Source: Chloroflexota bacterium (GTDB lineage Bacteria; Chloroflexota; Anaerolineae; JAAYZQ01). Taken from it: a stretch of 64,000 nucleotides of DNA. The position numbers and the translations under genes were made by a program. The stretch covers positions 114,629 to 178,628 of the forward strand of contig JAGVRI010000005.1 in assembly GCA_018606645.1 (NCBI GenBank), in the 5' to 3' direction. Shown here one piece after another: positions 15,845 to 23,219 of this stretch. Under the pieces are notes generated by a model, which saw only the letters and a list, made by a program, of their open reading frames with translations, was not told the DNA's origin and ran no database searches. Each line of letters starts with the position of its first letter. Positions within the stretch are counted from its first letter, which is position 1.

Positions 15845-17472
15845 CCGCTACCTCCAGATTTGACCGGGGTTCCCGAGTCGTTGATTAGATCCCCACATGA
15901 CAGCGGGCACCGACCCGCCCGATTTGGCCGCAATCGAGGCAGGGCCTGGGCCGAAGGCGTCAGCGCCAGACCTCCGAGGGCGGTCACCTTGAGTTCGCGG
16001 GGCAACATCCGCCCCACGGCATAGACCGCATCCACCGTCTCATCCAGCGGGATCGGGTTGCGGTAGCCGCCCAGCACCAAGTCCGCGCAGAGGAACGCCG
16101 ATGCGGCCGCGGCGGCGTTGCGGGTGTGGCAGGGAATTTCGACCAGGCCCTGCACCAAGTCGCACACCGATCCCATCGTGTTCTGGAAGGCGATCGCCGC
16201 CGCATCGGCCGCCTGACGGGCCGTACCGCCGACCGCCTCGACGACGGCGGCGGCCGCCATTGCCCCGGCAGCGCCGATCTCGACCTGGCAACCGGCCACT
16301 TCGGCGGCAAAGGTTGCCCGCTGGGCCACGACCAGCCCCACCGCCCCCGCGGCCAGCAACGCCAGTGCCGTCTGCTCGGCGGTCAGGCCCCACTCCGCGG
16401 CCATCGTCACCACCACGCCGGGCAGAGTGCCGGCCGAACCGGCCGTCGGCGCGGCGCAGACCACGCCCATGCTGCTATTGACGTGCATGACGGCCATGGC
16501 CCGGGCAGCGGCGCGGGTGGCCGGCCCGCCCAGGGCAAGCCGTCCCGCTGCCTCGGCGGCCAGGATCGCGCCGGCGCTGGGGTGAAGCAGTTGCATCAGC
16601 GGCAGATCGGGGCCTAGGCCGCAGGCCACCGCCTGGCGCATCACCTCATAACGGCGCATTGTCTCGGCCACCACCTTCTCGTCCGACCATCCCAACAGCG
16701 CCGCCTCATAGCGCAACGCGACCCGTCCCAGGGAGCCGCCCCATTCCTCAGCCAGGGCCACCATCTCGGCCGCGCTGGCGCACAGCGGTTCGCCCTGCCG
16801 GGGAAAGAACACGGGCTGTGCCAGCCATAGATGGCGCACGCCGGACAGGTCCCGCAGGCGCGCCGGCAGATCGGTTCCCGGCGGCCGCACAAACCGGGCG
16901 TGAAGCAGCCTCCGTCTCCCCTGGGCACGGGTCTCCACCGAACCGGCCTGCCCCGTCCCGTTCAGCCACTCGTGGGCGACTGCCTCGGCCCCGTCCTCCA
17001 GCTCGACCAACAGTTCGTAGGCATCCCCGGCCAGACGGACCGGCCAATCGTCCAGCCGCGTGATCCGCACCGCGCCGCCGCCGATCGATTGGCCCACCAG
17101 ACGCAGCTCCCGGCCGGAAATCGAGACCAGATGGATGGCGACGGTATTGGGATGATCGGCCTCCGGCAGGGGAGCCACCTGAAAGCAGAGGTCCAGCCCT
17201 TGGGCAGCCGCGCAGTCCAGCGCCTGGCAAAAGCGTTCGTCGGTGAGCGACCAGCCCATCAGCCCGGTGGCAAAACCCAGGTCGCTGCCCTGCTGTCGGT
17301 ACACCTCGGCCCACGAGCCGCCCGGGTCGAAGGTGAAGGTCGCCGCGGCTGGCTCCTCGCCCAGCAGGTCGCGAGCCAGCCGACCGAGGTGATACGGAGC
17401 AGCGGTGTGCGAACTGGAGGGACCGCGCATCACCGGCCCCAGTACTTCGTTAAAGATACTGACCGGCTGCAT
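15841..17472 (-). CDS. Fe-S dependent L-serine dehydratase, single chain
   Basis: A 543-residue enzyme converting L-serine to pyruvate and ammonia. It combines the beta-like N-terminal part (VMRGPSSSHTAAPYHLGRLA, about residues 14-33) with the alpha-like catalytic part in one chain. Cysteines expected to bind the [4Fe-4S] cluster are in CAAPTAGSAGTLPG, CDLVQGLVEIPCHTRNA and the C-terminal region. The start has GGAGGACAGACG upstream. It overlaps the zinc-ribbon membrane gene upstream by 23 bp and the Cys-rich secreted gene downstream by 4 bp. The gene product would draw on the same serine pool as cysE. Confidence 0.9.
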   Translation of the reverse strand: MQPVSIFNEVLGPVMRGPSSSHTAAPYHLGRLARDLLGEEPAAATFTFDPGGSWAEVYRQQGSDLGFATGLMGWSLTDERFCQALDCAAAQGLDLCFQVAPLPEADHPNTVAIHLVSISGRELRLVGQSIGGGAVRITRLDDWPVRLAGDAYELLVELEDGAEAVAHEWLNGTGQAGSVETRAQGRRRLLHARFVRPPGTDLPARLRDLSGVRHLWLAQPVFFPRQGEPLCASAAEMVALAEEWGGSLGRVALRYEAALLGWSDEKVVAETMRRYEVMRQAVACGLGPDLPLMQLLHPSAGAILAAEAAGRLALGGPATRAAARAMAVMHVNSSMGVVCAAPTAGSAGTLPGVVVTMAAEWGLTAEQTALALLAAGAVGLVVAQRATFAAEVAGCQVEIGAAGAMAAAAVVEAVGGTARQAADAAAIAFQNTMGSVCDLVQGLVEIPCHTRNAAAAASAFLCADLVLGGYRNPIPLDETVDAVYAVGRMLPRELKVTALGGLALTPSAQALPRLRPNRAGRCPLSCGDLINDSGTPVKSGGSG

Positions 17473-18205
17473 CGTCTGTCCTCCTCTGCGGCGGAGGGGC
17501 TGCGGCTAGGGAGCGTTGCAGGCGTAGCAGCGCGCGGCGGCGGGCGTCCGGCCAGCGCACGCCGCCCAGCCGCAGCCGTTTCCGATCGGGATGGTAAGAC
17601 CGGCATTGATCGAGCGGGACAAAGCTATCCACGATGGGGAGAGGGGCGCGGAGCTGCTCGTAGCCACGCGCGCGCAACCGACGGGCCATCTCCGGCGGGC
17701 AGGTCTGTTCGACCGGTTGCACCCCTTGGTAGCGGCTGCAGCGCCCAAAGGTCAGGTCGCTACGGGCCCAGACCGATCCGGCGGCCGGCGAGCCGGGCAA
17801 AAAATGGGCGCAGTGGCGACAGGCATCCAGCCGAAAGTCGCAGGCCGGGCAGCCGATCGGACCGGCGGCGATGGTCGGTTGCCCATCGGCATCCAGGGTC
17901 CAGGCGCCGGGCACCTCCGCTCCGCACAGGGGACAGCGCAGGCTATCGGCGCGGCTCAGGCCCAGCCCCTGGGTCTCGGCGGCCAGCAACGCTGCTCGTT
18001 CCGAGGCGGGCAGTCGCTCCAGCCGTGCACCCCACCAGTAGAGTGCTGGGGAGACCGCGCCACAGATGGCCCATCCCAGGCGAGAAGTGGAGGGAAAGCG
18101 CCACCGAGCGGCGTCCCGCCAGATGGAGAGGGCGCGGCACACCAGGAAAGCCAGCAACGCCAGCGCCGGAATCAACGCCCAGAGCTGAGGGAGTTTCATC
18201 CCCAT
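17450..18205 (-). CDS. Membrane-anchored zinc-ribbon-like protein
   Basis: A 251-residue protein. One N-terminal transmembrane helix (LWALIPALALLAFLVCRAL) is followed by a second, weaker hydrophobic stretch (LGWAICGAVSPALYWWGA). A cytosolic part has paired CxxC motifs: CPLCGAEVPG, CPACDFRLDACRHCAHFLPG and later cysteines. These look like zinc ribbons or rubredoxin-type knuckles. ATG at 18205 is chosen, with ATG at 18199 as the alternative; upstream in-frame sequence runs into an integrase pseudogene and is not coding. It has its own promoter at 18230-18258 and overlaps the serine dehydratase gene. The function is unknown. Confidence 0.7.
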   Translation of the reverse strand: MGMKLPQLWALIPALALLAFLVCRALSIWRDAARWRFPSTSRLGWAICGAVSPALYWWGARLERLPASERAALLAAETQGLGLSRADSLRCPLCGAEVPGAWTLDADGQPTIAAGPIGCPACDFRLDACRHCAHFLPGSPAAGSVWARSDLTFGRCSRYQGVQPVEQTCPPEMARRLRARGYEQLRAPLPIVDSFVPLDQCRSYHPDRKRLRLGGVRWPDARRRALLRLQRSLAAAPPPQRRTDDAAGQYL

Positions 18206-18229
18206 TTGCCCATGTTCTTTCTCGGCGCA

Positions 18230-18258
18230 TAGTATACCCCACTTCCGCCTGTCTGTCC
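18230..18258 (-). promoter_or_regulatory. Promoter of the zinc-ribbon/serine dehydratase operon
   Basis: Minus strand TGGACA (18258-18253), a 17-bp spacer and TATACT (18235-18230). The start point is about 18223, 18 nt before the ATG at 18205. Confidence 0.65.
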
Positions 18259-18375
18259 ATCTATAGAGGGTGAGGTTCGACCGCGATTCAAAGCGCCCCT
18301 GACGCGCCTTCGGCCGGCCGTGAGTCTGCGCCGACAGAGGGTGTCCCTGCCAGGGGACGCCCCTGCCCTGAACCT

Positions 18376-18527
18376 CTACCCATCCAGCGGGCTGTGCACG
18401 GCCAGTCCGCCCCACTGCAAGACGTGGGTGTAGATCAACTGAGATAGACCTGTTCGCTGCGATAGGAGTAGCGTGTGACCCACAGGGATTCGCGCATCTC
18501 GTCGAGCCGTCTCTTGGGTGGGTTCAT
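18376..18527 (-). pseudogene. intI: Integron integrase (intI) pseudogene with large internal deletion
   Basis: ATG at 18527 opens MNPPKRRLDEMRESLWVTRY and continues SYRSEQVYLS to a stop. That is the N-terminal SAM-like start of integron integrases (PPKLLDxVRxxIRxxHYSxRTExxYxxW). In another frame the DNA continues immediately as IYTHVLQWGGLAVHSPLDG and TAG at 18378-18376, the classic IntI C-terminus (IYTHVLNRGGxGVRSPLD). All central sequence, with four of the five catalytic positions, has been deleted; the Tyr remains. The gene points away from the attI-like core and the cassettes, as in every known integron. This copy cannot make an enzyme. Confidence 0.85.
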
Positions 18528-18545
18528 GGGCGGATTTCCTTTCAT

Positions 18546-18574
18546 TTGACAGAATCCGTGTGTTATGCTAGCAT
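18546..18574 (+). promoter_or_regulatory. Candidate cassette promoter Pc
   Basis: TTGACA (18546-18551), a 17-bp spacer and TAGCAT (18569-18574), reading toward the cassettes from just upstream of the intI start. The -10 region lies in the 12-bp palindrome TATGCTAGCATA (18564-18575). An inverted repeat, CTGACC-N6-GGTCAG, follows at 18605-18622 and could be an operator. Confidence 0.6.
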
Positions 18575-18717
18575 ATGCTTATCGAGATTCGTGTTGGCCA
18601 TGTTCTGACCCAGATTGGTCAGGCATATTATAGGGAAGTCCTCCGTAAAAGCAACTCATCTGGGGAGCTGGGTCGAATCTATCCAAGATACTGAATCAGC
18701 AGTAAAGGCGGTTTCCG

Positions 18718-18738
18718 TATACTAAATAATAGTTAGGC
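18718..18738 (+). other. attI-like core site
   Basis: The sequence TATACTAAATAATAGTTAGG plus C places a left box (ACTAAAT) and the right box AGTTAGGC as an imperfect inverted repeat. This matches the simple-site layout of attI1 (CCTAAAACAAAGTTAGGC). The expected crossover G^TTAGGC falls between 18732 and 18733. It lies between the intI relic and the first cassette gene. Confidence 0.65.
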
Positions 18739-18775
18739 CGCCCGCAGACGCGTGGGCCATAGCAAGGAGCACTCT

Positions 18776-19480
18776 GTGTATAGGTGGAAGTACGCAATTG
18801 CCCTAGGTTTGGGTCTCGCTGTCTTCGGCTTCGCCTTAGGTGTCCCCCTCTTAGGGTGGGGGATCGCGGATTGGAGGGGCTTCCTCTCGATCCCTGTTCG
18901 CGCCGTATACAGCGTGACCGTCTTACTCCAAGCAGCCCTACTCTTTGTGGGCTATTTGCTGCTGCCGTTCACCTATCTCCCATCGCAACAGAGGGGTCAA
19001 GCCGGCAAGCAGGTTGTCCGCCAAGCCGTTGTGCCCATCGTCGCGCGCCTTGTCTGGCTTGTGGCCCTCGTGATCGCCGGATGGGGTGATCGGCGAGACT
19101 GGCTGCAACTCCCGGACCCAAGCTGGGTGAGGTACCTTGGGCTGCTCATCTACATTTTGGCCCTAGGCTGGATCTACTGGTCCTTCTGGACGTTAGGTCG
19201 ACAGCACAGCGCCGAAGTTACCATTCAGGAGCACCACGTCCTCGTCACACGCGGGCCGTATCGCTGGGTTCGCCACCCCATGTATCTTGGGCTCCTCCTC
19301 TTTCCCATGGGAGCGGCGCTCGTCTTTGGATCCCTGTTGGCCGTGGGCCTACAACTGGTCCTTGTTCTGCTCTTTGTATGGCGCATTGGTGATGAAGAGA
19401 GGCTCATGGCGGAGGAGTTCGGAGATCGTTGGGTCGCCTACAGCAGTAGAACATGGCGATTGATACCCCGCGTCTACTAG
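18776..19480 (+). CDS. ICMT/PEMT-like membrane methyltransferase (cassette 1)
   Basis: A 234-residue membrane protein with about six hydrophobic segments. Its C-terminal third has the isoprenylcysteine/phospholipid methyltransferase signature GPYRWVRHPMYLGLLL, followed by DEERLMAEEFGDRWVAYSSR. The enzyme should use SAM on a lipid or membrane-embedded substrate, which cannot be named. GTG at 18776 is chosen because AAGGAG lies 7 nt upstream. An in-frame GTG at 18752 has no such site. The gene starts 44 bp after the cassette boundary and stops 25 bp before attC1, tight packing typical of cassettes. Orphan ICMT-like proteins are common in bacteria. Confidence 0.85.
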   Translation: MYRWKYAIALGLGLAVFGFALGVPLLGWGIADWRGFLSIPVRAVYSVTVLLQAALLFVGYLLLPFTYLPSQQRGQAGKQVVRQAVVPIVARLVWLVALVIAGWGDRRDWLQLPDPSWVRYLGLLIYILALGWIYWSFWTLGRQHSAEVTIQEHHVLVTRGPYRWVRHPMYLGLLLFPMGAALVFGSLLAVGLQLVLVLLFVWRIGDEERLMAEEFGDRWVAYSSRTWRLIPRVY

Positions 19481-19505
19481 CAGGTCTGATGCTGCGCGGT
19501 AGGCG

Positions 19506-19575
19506 GCCTAACAACCGCATCCAGCCGACGCCGCTCCGCTGCGCTTCGCAACGCGGCTGAACCCGTCCGTTAGCT
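19506..19575 (+). other. attC site of cassette 1
   Basis: R'' GCCTAAC (19506-19512) and AA, then L'' with CAGCCGACGCCGC, a variable GC-rich loop, L' GCGGCTGAACCCG, and R' GTTAGCT (19569-19575). The arms AGCCG (19523-19527) and CGGCT (19554-19558) pair with unpaired bases between them, as in folded single-stranded attC substrates. Length is 70 bp. The core resembles attC sites of class 1 integron cassettes (TAACAA...AGCCGAC...GCGGCT...GTTAG). Confidence 0.85.
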
Positions 19576-19607
19576 CGGACGCTTCGCTCCGCTTGCGTCC
19601 GACCTAA
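19570..19607 (+). repeat. Hairpin abutting the cassette boundary
   Basis: TTAG-c-TCGGACGC pairs with GCGTCCGA-c-CTAA (12 pairs with one C-C mismatch) around a 12-nt pyrimidine-rich loop. It begins at the crossover base of attC1 and precedes the cassette 2 gene. It could be a second attC-like fold, a translational regulator or a terminator of upstream transcription. Confidence 0.6.
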
Positions 19608-19638
19608 TGGGGCGGCAATGTCTGGCAGGAAGATGTAG

Positions 19639-20088
19639 ATGATGTCTACTTGGAAGAATATGGACAATCTCGACAAACTGTTTATCATTTGGGCATTTGT
19701 CTTCCAACTTGTGCTTATCGTTCACTTTGCAGTGCGTAAACCCGTCTTCGAAAGTTATACGGCGAAGTTTGGATGGATTGTCTACGCGCTATGTATCCCA
19801 GCCGCTGTAATCAGCGTTATTCTCTTGCGCGGCGGCAAGAGTTGGTCATTCTGGCTGGGTGGATTCCTTTTCGTTGTCTTTGCTGCCTTTGGTTACTGGG
19901 TTGATTATGTGGCACAGATCCCATTCAGAAACCCGATTCGATTATCGGTATTGGTTCCATACGTGTTCTTGTATCTGGCCACGGTCATGTTTTATTGGTG
20001 GCCGATTGCGCTTCTGAGCCGACCACTGTGGTTTGTATATGCGGCATTGTTTGTGATTGCGACTGTTGTGAACATAACATCTCACTAA
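19639..20088 (+). CDS. Small polytopic membrane protein (cassette 2)
   Basis: A 149-residue protein with about five hydrophobic helices (for example LFIIWAFVFQLVLIVHFAV, WIVYALCIPAAVISVILL, WLGGFLFVVFAAFGYWV). It has no catalytic motif and no family I recognise. The ATG pair at 19639/19642 is preceded by AGGAAG. Base composition is clearly lower in G+C than that of its neighbours, consistent with recent capture. The stop lies 13 bp before the attC2 R'' box. Many integron cassettes encode such small membrane proteins of unknown role. Confidence 0.75.
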   Translation: MMSTWKNMDNLDKLFIIWAFVFQLVLIVHFAVRKPVFESYTAKFGWIVYALCIPAAVISVILLRGGKSWSFWLGGFLFVVFAAFGYWVDYVAQIPFRNPIRLSVLVPYVFLYLATVMFYWWPIALLSRPLWFVYAALFVIATVVNITSH

Positions 20089-20101
20089 AGACCTGGGGAC
20101 C

Positions 20102-20165
20102 GCCTAACAAGCGGTTGGAGCCGACGCCGCCTCTGTCGGCGCGGCTGAGCCGCCAACGGTTGGCA
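20102..20165 (+). other. attC site of cassette 2
   Basis: R'' GCCTAAC (20102-20108) and AA, then GCGGTTGGAGCCGACGCCGC, a short loop, GGCGCGGCTGAGCCGCCAACG, and R' GTTGGCA (20159-20165). The same GCCTAACAA and AGCCGACGCCGC blocks occur as in attC1. The R' box departs from the GTTRRRY consensus by one base. Confidence 0.8.
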
Positions 20166-20202
20166 AGCGTACTTGACAATCCATCATGCACGGAGGAGCA
20201 AT

Positions 20203-20838
20203 ATGCGTTCAAGATTCCTTGTTTCTGCGGTGCTCCTGGCGTTCGTGCTGTGGGGGGCTGCCTGTGCCGGCTCACCGTCTCCCCGTAGTCCCACTCCAGC
20301 GGGGGGAGGCGAGCCGACGATCGCGTCCGCTTCCGGCGAGCGGCTCAGCGCCAGAGAAGCCGTCCAGCAGGCCTACGCCGCCCTGAACACCAACTGGAAG
20401 GCACAAGCGACGCTGGTCTTTGTCGCCCGCTATTCCCGGTATGCCGGCGAGGAATGCTCCCCCTTCCTGGTGGAGGACGACAAAGGGTTCAGCAGCGACG
20501 GCCGGCTGGAGCACTGGGTAGTGATCTTCAAGGCCCCTCCAGAGGCGGCAGAGGTGGCCCTGGTCTTCTGCGTGCGGGCCGGCTCAGGCGCCACGCTGGT
20601 AAATGAGCATCTGATGGCCTTCAGCGGCGCCCCGTCGTTTGACCGGGAGGGGTGGGTGGATTCCACCGAGATACGGTTCCGAAACCCGCCGGTCGATCTG
20701 GAACTGCGGACCAATGCGGACCTGGCCGATGTGGATGCAGATCTGGCCAACTATCCGGTCCTCTGGATCGCCTACACGTCGGATGCGCACTATGACGTCT
20801 ATGACGCCAGGACGGGTCAGTACATCAAGTCGCGCTGA
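20203..20838 (+). CDS. Lipoprotein of unknown function
   Basis: A 211-residue predicted lipoprotein. The signal LVSAVLLAFVLWGAACAGS has a lipobox with Cys near residue 20, followed by a Pro/Ser linker and a folded domain rich in beta strands (ATLVFVARYSRYAGEE, WVVIFKAPPEAAEVALVF). It ends DVYDARTGQYIKSR, a sequence style reminiscent of PepSY- or NTF2-like domains, but no family is certain. GGAGGAG precedes the ATG at 20203. It is the first gene after attC2 and has no attC of its own, so it probably belongs to the chromosome rather than the array. Confidence 0.75.
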   Translation: MRSRFLVSAVLLAFVLWGAACAGSPSPRSPTPAGGGEPTIASASGERLSAREAVQQAYAALNTNWKAQATLVFVARYSRYAGEECSPFLVEDDKGFSSDGRLEHWVVIFKAPPEAAEVALVFCVRAGSGATLVNEHLMAFSGAPSFDREGWVDSTEIRFRNPPVDLELRTNADLADVDADLANYPVLWIAYTSDAHYDVYDARTGQYIKSR

Positions 20839-20909
20839 CGGCCCCCGCCTCTGATCGCCCAAGCGCATTGCTGAATAGTGTTCGATGGATCGCGACTGGA
20901 GGCTACGTC

Positions 20910-21389
20910 ATGCATCGAATTACCTACGCGCTGTTGGGGGTATTGGCCTGGCTCGCGGGGTGTGCGCCTGCGACCGCCACGCCACCCCCGACACCTACCC
21001 GCATCCTTATCACCATGTCTCCGCCGATTCAACAGGCATACGATTTGCTACGGAACACCGGTAGGTTCAGCGGTCCAGCCGTTGGCGTAGCGGCCACCAC
21101 GCCGGACACGGTGCTTGCCCTTCGCGCCATCGTCCAGGAACCCGAAGCGGAGAAGATTCTCCAGAACCTTCTCCACGACGCAGGACTGCCCGGCCAATTG
21201 TACGCGCTGGCGGGTCTCTATGTGCTCAATCCCGATGAGGCACGCCTCGTCGCGCAGCAATACGAAACATCGAATGAACAGGTCGAGACGATGTTTGGCT
21301 GCATCGTTGCCAAGGACACGGTCGGCAACGTCGCACGCCAGATCATGGAGGGGACACTGGCGTATGCACTGGCCAAGCCGGAACCGTAA
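20910..21389 (+). CDS. Lipoprotein of unknown function
   Basis: A 159-residue predicted lipoprotein. The signal ITYALLGVLAWLAGCAPA has its lipobox Cys near residue 19, followed by a Pro/Thr linker and a mostly helical domain (LRAIVQEPEAEKILQNLLHD, GQLYALAGLYVLNPDEARLV). The helical part suggests a small all-alpha or HEAT-like unit in which damage or dose tests per residue are not evident. TGGAGG precedes the ATG. It lies 71 bp after the other lipoprotein gene. No family is recognised. Confidence 0.7.
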   Translation: MHRITYALLGVLAWLAGCAPATATPPPTPTRILITMSPPIQQAYDLLRNTGRFSGPAVGVAATTPDTVLALRAIVQEPEAEKILQNLLHDAGLPGQLYALAGLYVLNPDEARLVAQQYETSNEQVETMFGCIVAKDTVGNVARQIMEGTLAYALAKPEP

Positions 21390-21434
21390 CGGCCTCTGGC
21401 TCTGCCTGGAATGTCAAAGAGGAGAGCGAACACG

Positions 21435-21995
21435 ATGCAAATCACGACTCTGGAATGTCCTTCTTGTGGAGCGCCGGTTTCGATAAAGGCCGGAAAGCAA
21501 ATGGTGACGTGCGCCTACTGCGGGCGAAAACTGCTGGTGGCAGACCGCGCGCGGCAAGAGCCGCAGGCACCGCCCGCCCATGCGCTGCCCCAGGAGACCT
21601 GGTCGCCCTCGTCATACACGACCACGCTGATGTTGGCCATCCTCCTGGGCATGTTCGGGGTGCATCGCTTTTATACCGGCCACTTCGTCATCGGGATCAT
21701 CCAACTGATGACCGGCGGCGGGGTTTTGGTATGGTGGCTGTGGGATGTTGTTTCCATTCTCAATGGCTCTTTTCGGGATGCGCGCGGCAGACCGCTCAAA
21801 CGCCCGGAACGCCTCAACGTGTGGGCGGTGGGCGGGGCGGCCTATCTCAGCAGCCTGTTTGTGATCACCGCGCTCGCCGGCGATGGACGGGTGGGGCTGG
21901 TGGCAGCCATTGTGCCGGCGCTGGCGGTGGTCGTGTGGCTGCGACGAACAAGCAGGGCAGGTAAGCCAGAGACCGTCAGGCATTCATGGAGGTGA
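21435..21995 (+). CDS. TM2-domain protein with N-terminal zinc ribbon
   Basis: A 186-residue protein. Residues 7-27 form a zinc ribbon (CPSCGAPVSIK and CAYCGRKLLV). After a Pro-rich linker, a TM2 domain follows (MLAILLGMFGVHRFYTGHF and then WWLWDVVSILNG), and two more helices complete the chain. TM2 proteins are small membrane proteins of unclear role. ATG at 21435 with GAGGAGAG is preferred; an in-frame ATG at 21411 would add eight residues. Confidence 0.8.
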   Translation: MQITTLECPSCGAPVSIKAGKQMVTCAYCGRKLLVADRARQEPQAPPAHALPQETWSPSSYTTTLMLAILLGMFGVHRFYTGHFVIGIIQLMTGGGVLVWWLWDVVSILNGSFRDARGRPLKRPERLNVWAVGGAAYLSSLFVITALAGDGRVGLVAAIVPALAVVVWLRRTSRAGKPETVRHSWR

Positions 21996-22020
21996 GCGAA
22001 GAAAGAACCGGCCTGATTTC

Positions 22021-22049
22021 TTGCCATTTGCCCTCCCTTCGGGTATACT
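22021..22049 (+). promoter_or_regulatory. Promoter of the exopolysaccharide glycosyltransferase operon
   Basis: TTGCCA (22021-22026), a 17-bp spacer and TATACT (22044-22049). The start point is about 22056, giving a leader of about 25 nt before the TTG start at 22080. Confidence 0.75.
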
Positions 22050-22079
22050 GGGGCTACTCGCTCGCTGATAAGGGATGAC

Positions 22080-23219
22080 TTGAAGGTTGCCATTGTCCAT
22101 GACTGGCTGAATCAACTCGGTGGCGCGGAAGGGGTGTTGGAGGTGCTGGCCGAGATCTTTCCAGGCGCGCCCATCTACACCTCGATCTACTCCCCCACCG
22201 CGATGCCGGCCTCCTATCGCCGCTGGGACATCCGCCCGACCTGGATGGACCGCCTGCCCGCCATCCATCGTCGCCATCAGCCCTACCTGTTGCTCTACCC
22301 CATCGCCTTCGGGAACCTGCGGCTGGAGGGCTATGATCTGGTCATCTCGAACAAGAGCGCCTTCTGCTTTGGGGTACGCCTTCCCCCCGAGACGGTTCAC
22401 CTCTGCTACTGCCTGACCCCCACCCGATTTGTGTGGGACCTGGACTCGTACGTGGAGCGAGAACGGATCGGTCCCCTGGCGCGCCGGTTGATCCGTGTAT
22501 TCATCCGGCGGCTGCAACGCTGGGAGCAGCAGGCAGCGAACCGCGTCCACCGCTTCATCGCCATCTCCCGCGAAGTCCAGATGCGCATCCGACGCTACTA
22601 TGATCGCGATTCGACGATCATCTATCCGCCGGTGGACACCCGGCGTTTTGCCAGCATCTCGGTCCAAGAGCCAGACCACTACTTTTTGATCGTCTCGCGC
22701 CTGGTCCCCTACAAGCGCATCGATCTGGCGATTCAGGCCTTTAACCAACTCCGATTGCCGTTGTGGATCGCCGGCGATGGCCGCGATCGGGCCAGCCTGG
22801 AACGCATGGCCCAACCCAATGTCCGCTTTCTGGGACGCGTCCCTGACGAGGAACTGGGGCCGTTGCTGGCCCGTTGTCGAGCCTTTATCCTGCCCGGCAA
22901 AGAAGATTTTGGCATCACTCCGGTCGAGGCGATGGCCGCCGGCCGGCCGGTCATTGCCTATGGCGGAGGAGGAGCGCTGGATTACGTGATCGATGGCCTC
23001 AGCGGTATCCTCTTCCATGAACAAACGGCGGAAGCCCTGGCCGACGCCGTCCTGCGCTTCAACCAGGCCGCGTTCGATCCGGCCGTCCTGCGCGCTCACG
23101 CCGGTCAGTTCGACCGCGAGCGATTCCAGGCCAGGATGGTGTCGTGTATCCGCGAACAGATGGGGGAACCATGGAGTTACGTCAGTACGGACAGATCCTC
23201 AAGCGCCGATGGGGGCTGA
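22080..23219 (+). CDS. GT4-family glycosyltransferase
   Basis: A 379-residue GT-B glycosyltransferase for exopolysaccharide assembly in the cytosol. The N-terminal donor-independent domain starts VAIVHDWLNQLGGAEGVLE, and CYCLTPTRFVWDLDSY follows. The C-terminal domain has FLIVSRLVPYKRIDLAI, IAGDG, VRFLGRVPDEEL and the E-x7-E segment PGKEDFGITPVEAMAAGRPV, diagnostic of GT4. The start is TTG with AAGGGA upstream. The gene overlaps the following Wzz-like gene by 49 bp. The sugar and acceptor cannot be told. Confidence 0.9.
   Translation: MKVAIVHDWLNQLGGAEGVLEVLAEIFPGAPIYTSIYSPTAMPASYRRWDIRPTWMDRLPAIHRRHQPYLLLYPIAFGNLRLEGYDLVISNKSAFCFGVRLPPETVHLCYCLTPTRFVWDLDSYVERERIGPLARRLIRVFIRRLQRWEQQAANRVHRFIAISREVQMRIRRYYDRDSTIIYPPVDTRRFASISVQEPDHYFLIVSRLVPYKRIDLAIQAFNQLRLPLWIAGDGRDRASLERMAQPNVRFLGRVPDEELGPLLARCRAFILPGKEDFGITPVEAMAAGRPVIAYGGGGALDYVIDGLSGILFHEQTAEALADAVLRFNQAAFDPAVLRAHAGQFDRERFQARMVSCIREQMGEPWSYVSTDRSSSADGG

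Larger units (their letters stand above)
18733..20159 (+). mobile_element. Two-cassette chromosomal integron array
   Basis: Cassette 1 runs 18733-19569 (methyltransferase-like membrane enzyme plus attC) and cassette 2 runs 19570-20159 (small membrane protein plus attC). Each starts at a GTT core, carries one plus-strand gene close behind the boundary, and ends in an attC-like imperfect inverted repeat. Together with the intI relic, candidate Pc and attI-like core, this is a complete but probably immobile integron. The cassette genes, especially the second, are visibly richer in A+T than the flanking genes. No further attC was seen to the right, so the array ends at about 20165. Confidence 0.75.

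Noticed and set aside
18575..18694. 39-codon frame (MLIEIRVGHVLTQIGQ...) in the attI region
   Set aside because: It starts inside the predicted -10/start-point region, has no ribosome binding site and no similarity I recognise. It may be chance, although attI regions sometimes carry tiny ORFs.
20160..22000. Further integron cassettes (lipoproteins and TM2 protein)
   Set aside because: No GCCTAAC or GTTRRRY pair follows these genes, and their composition matches the chromosome.
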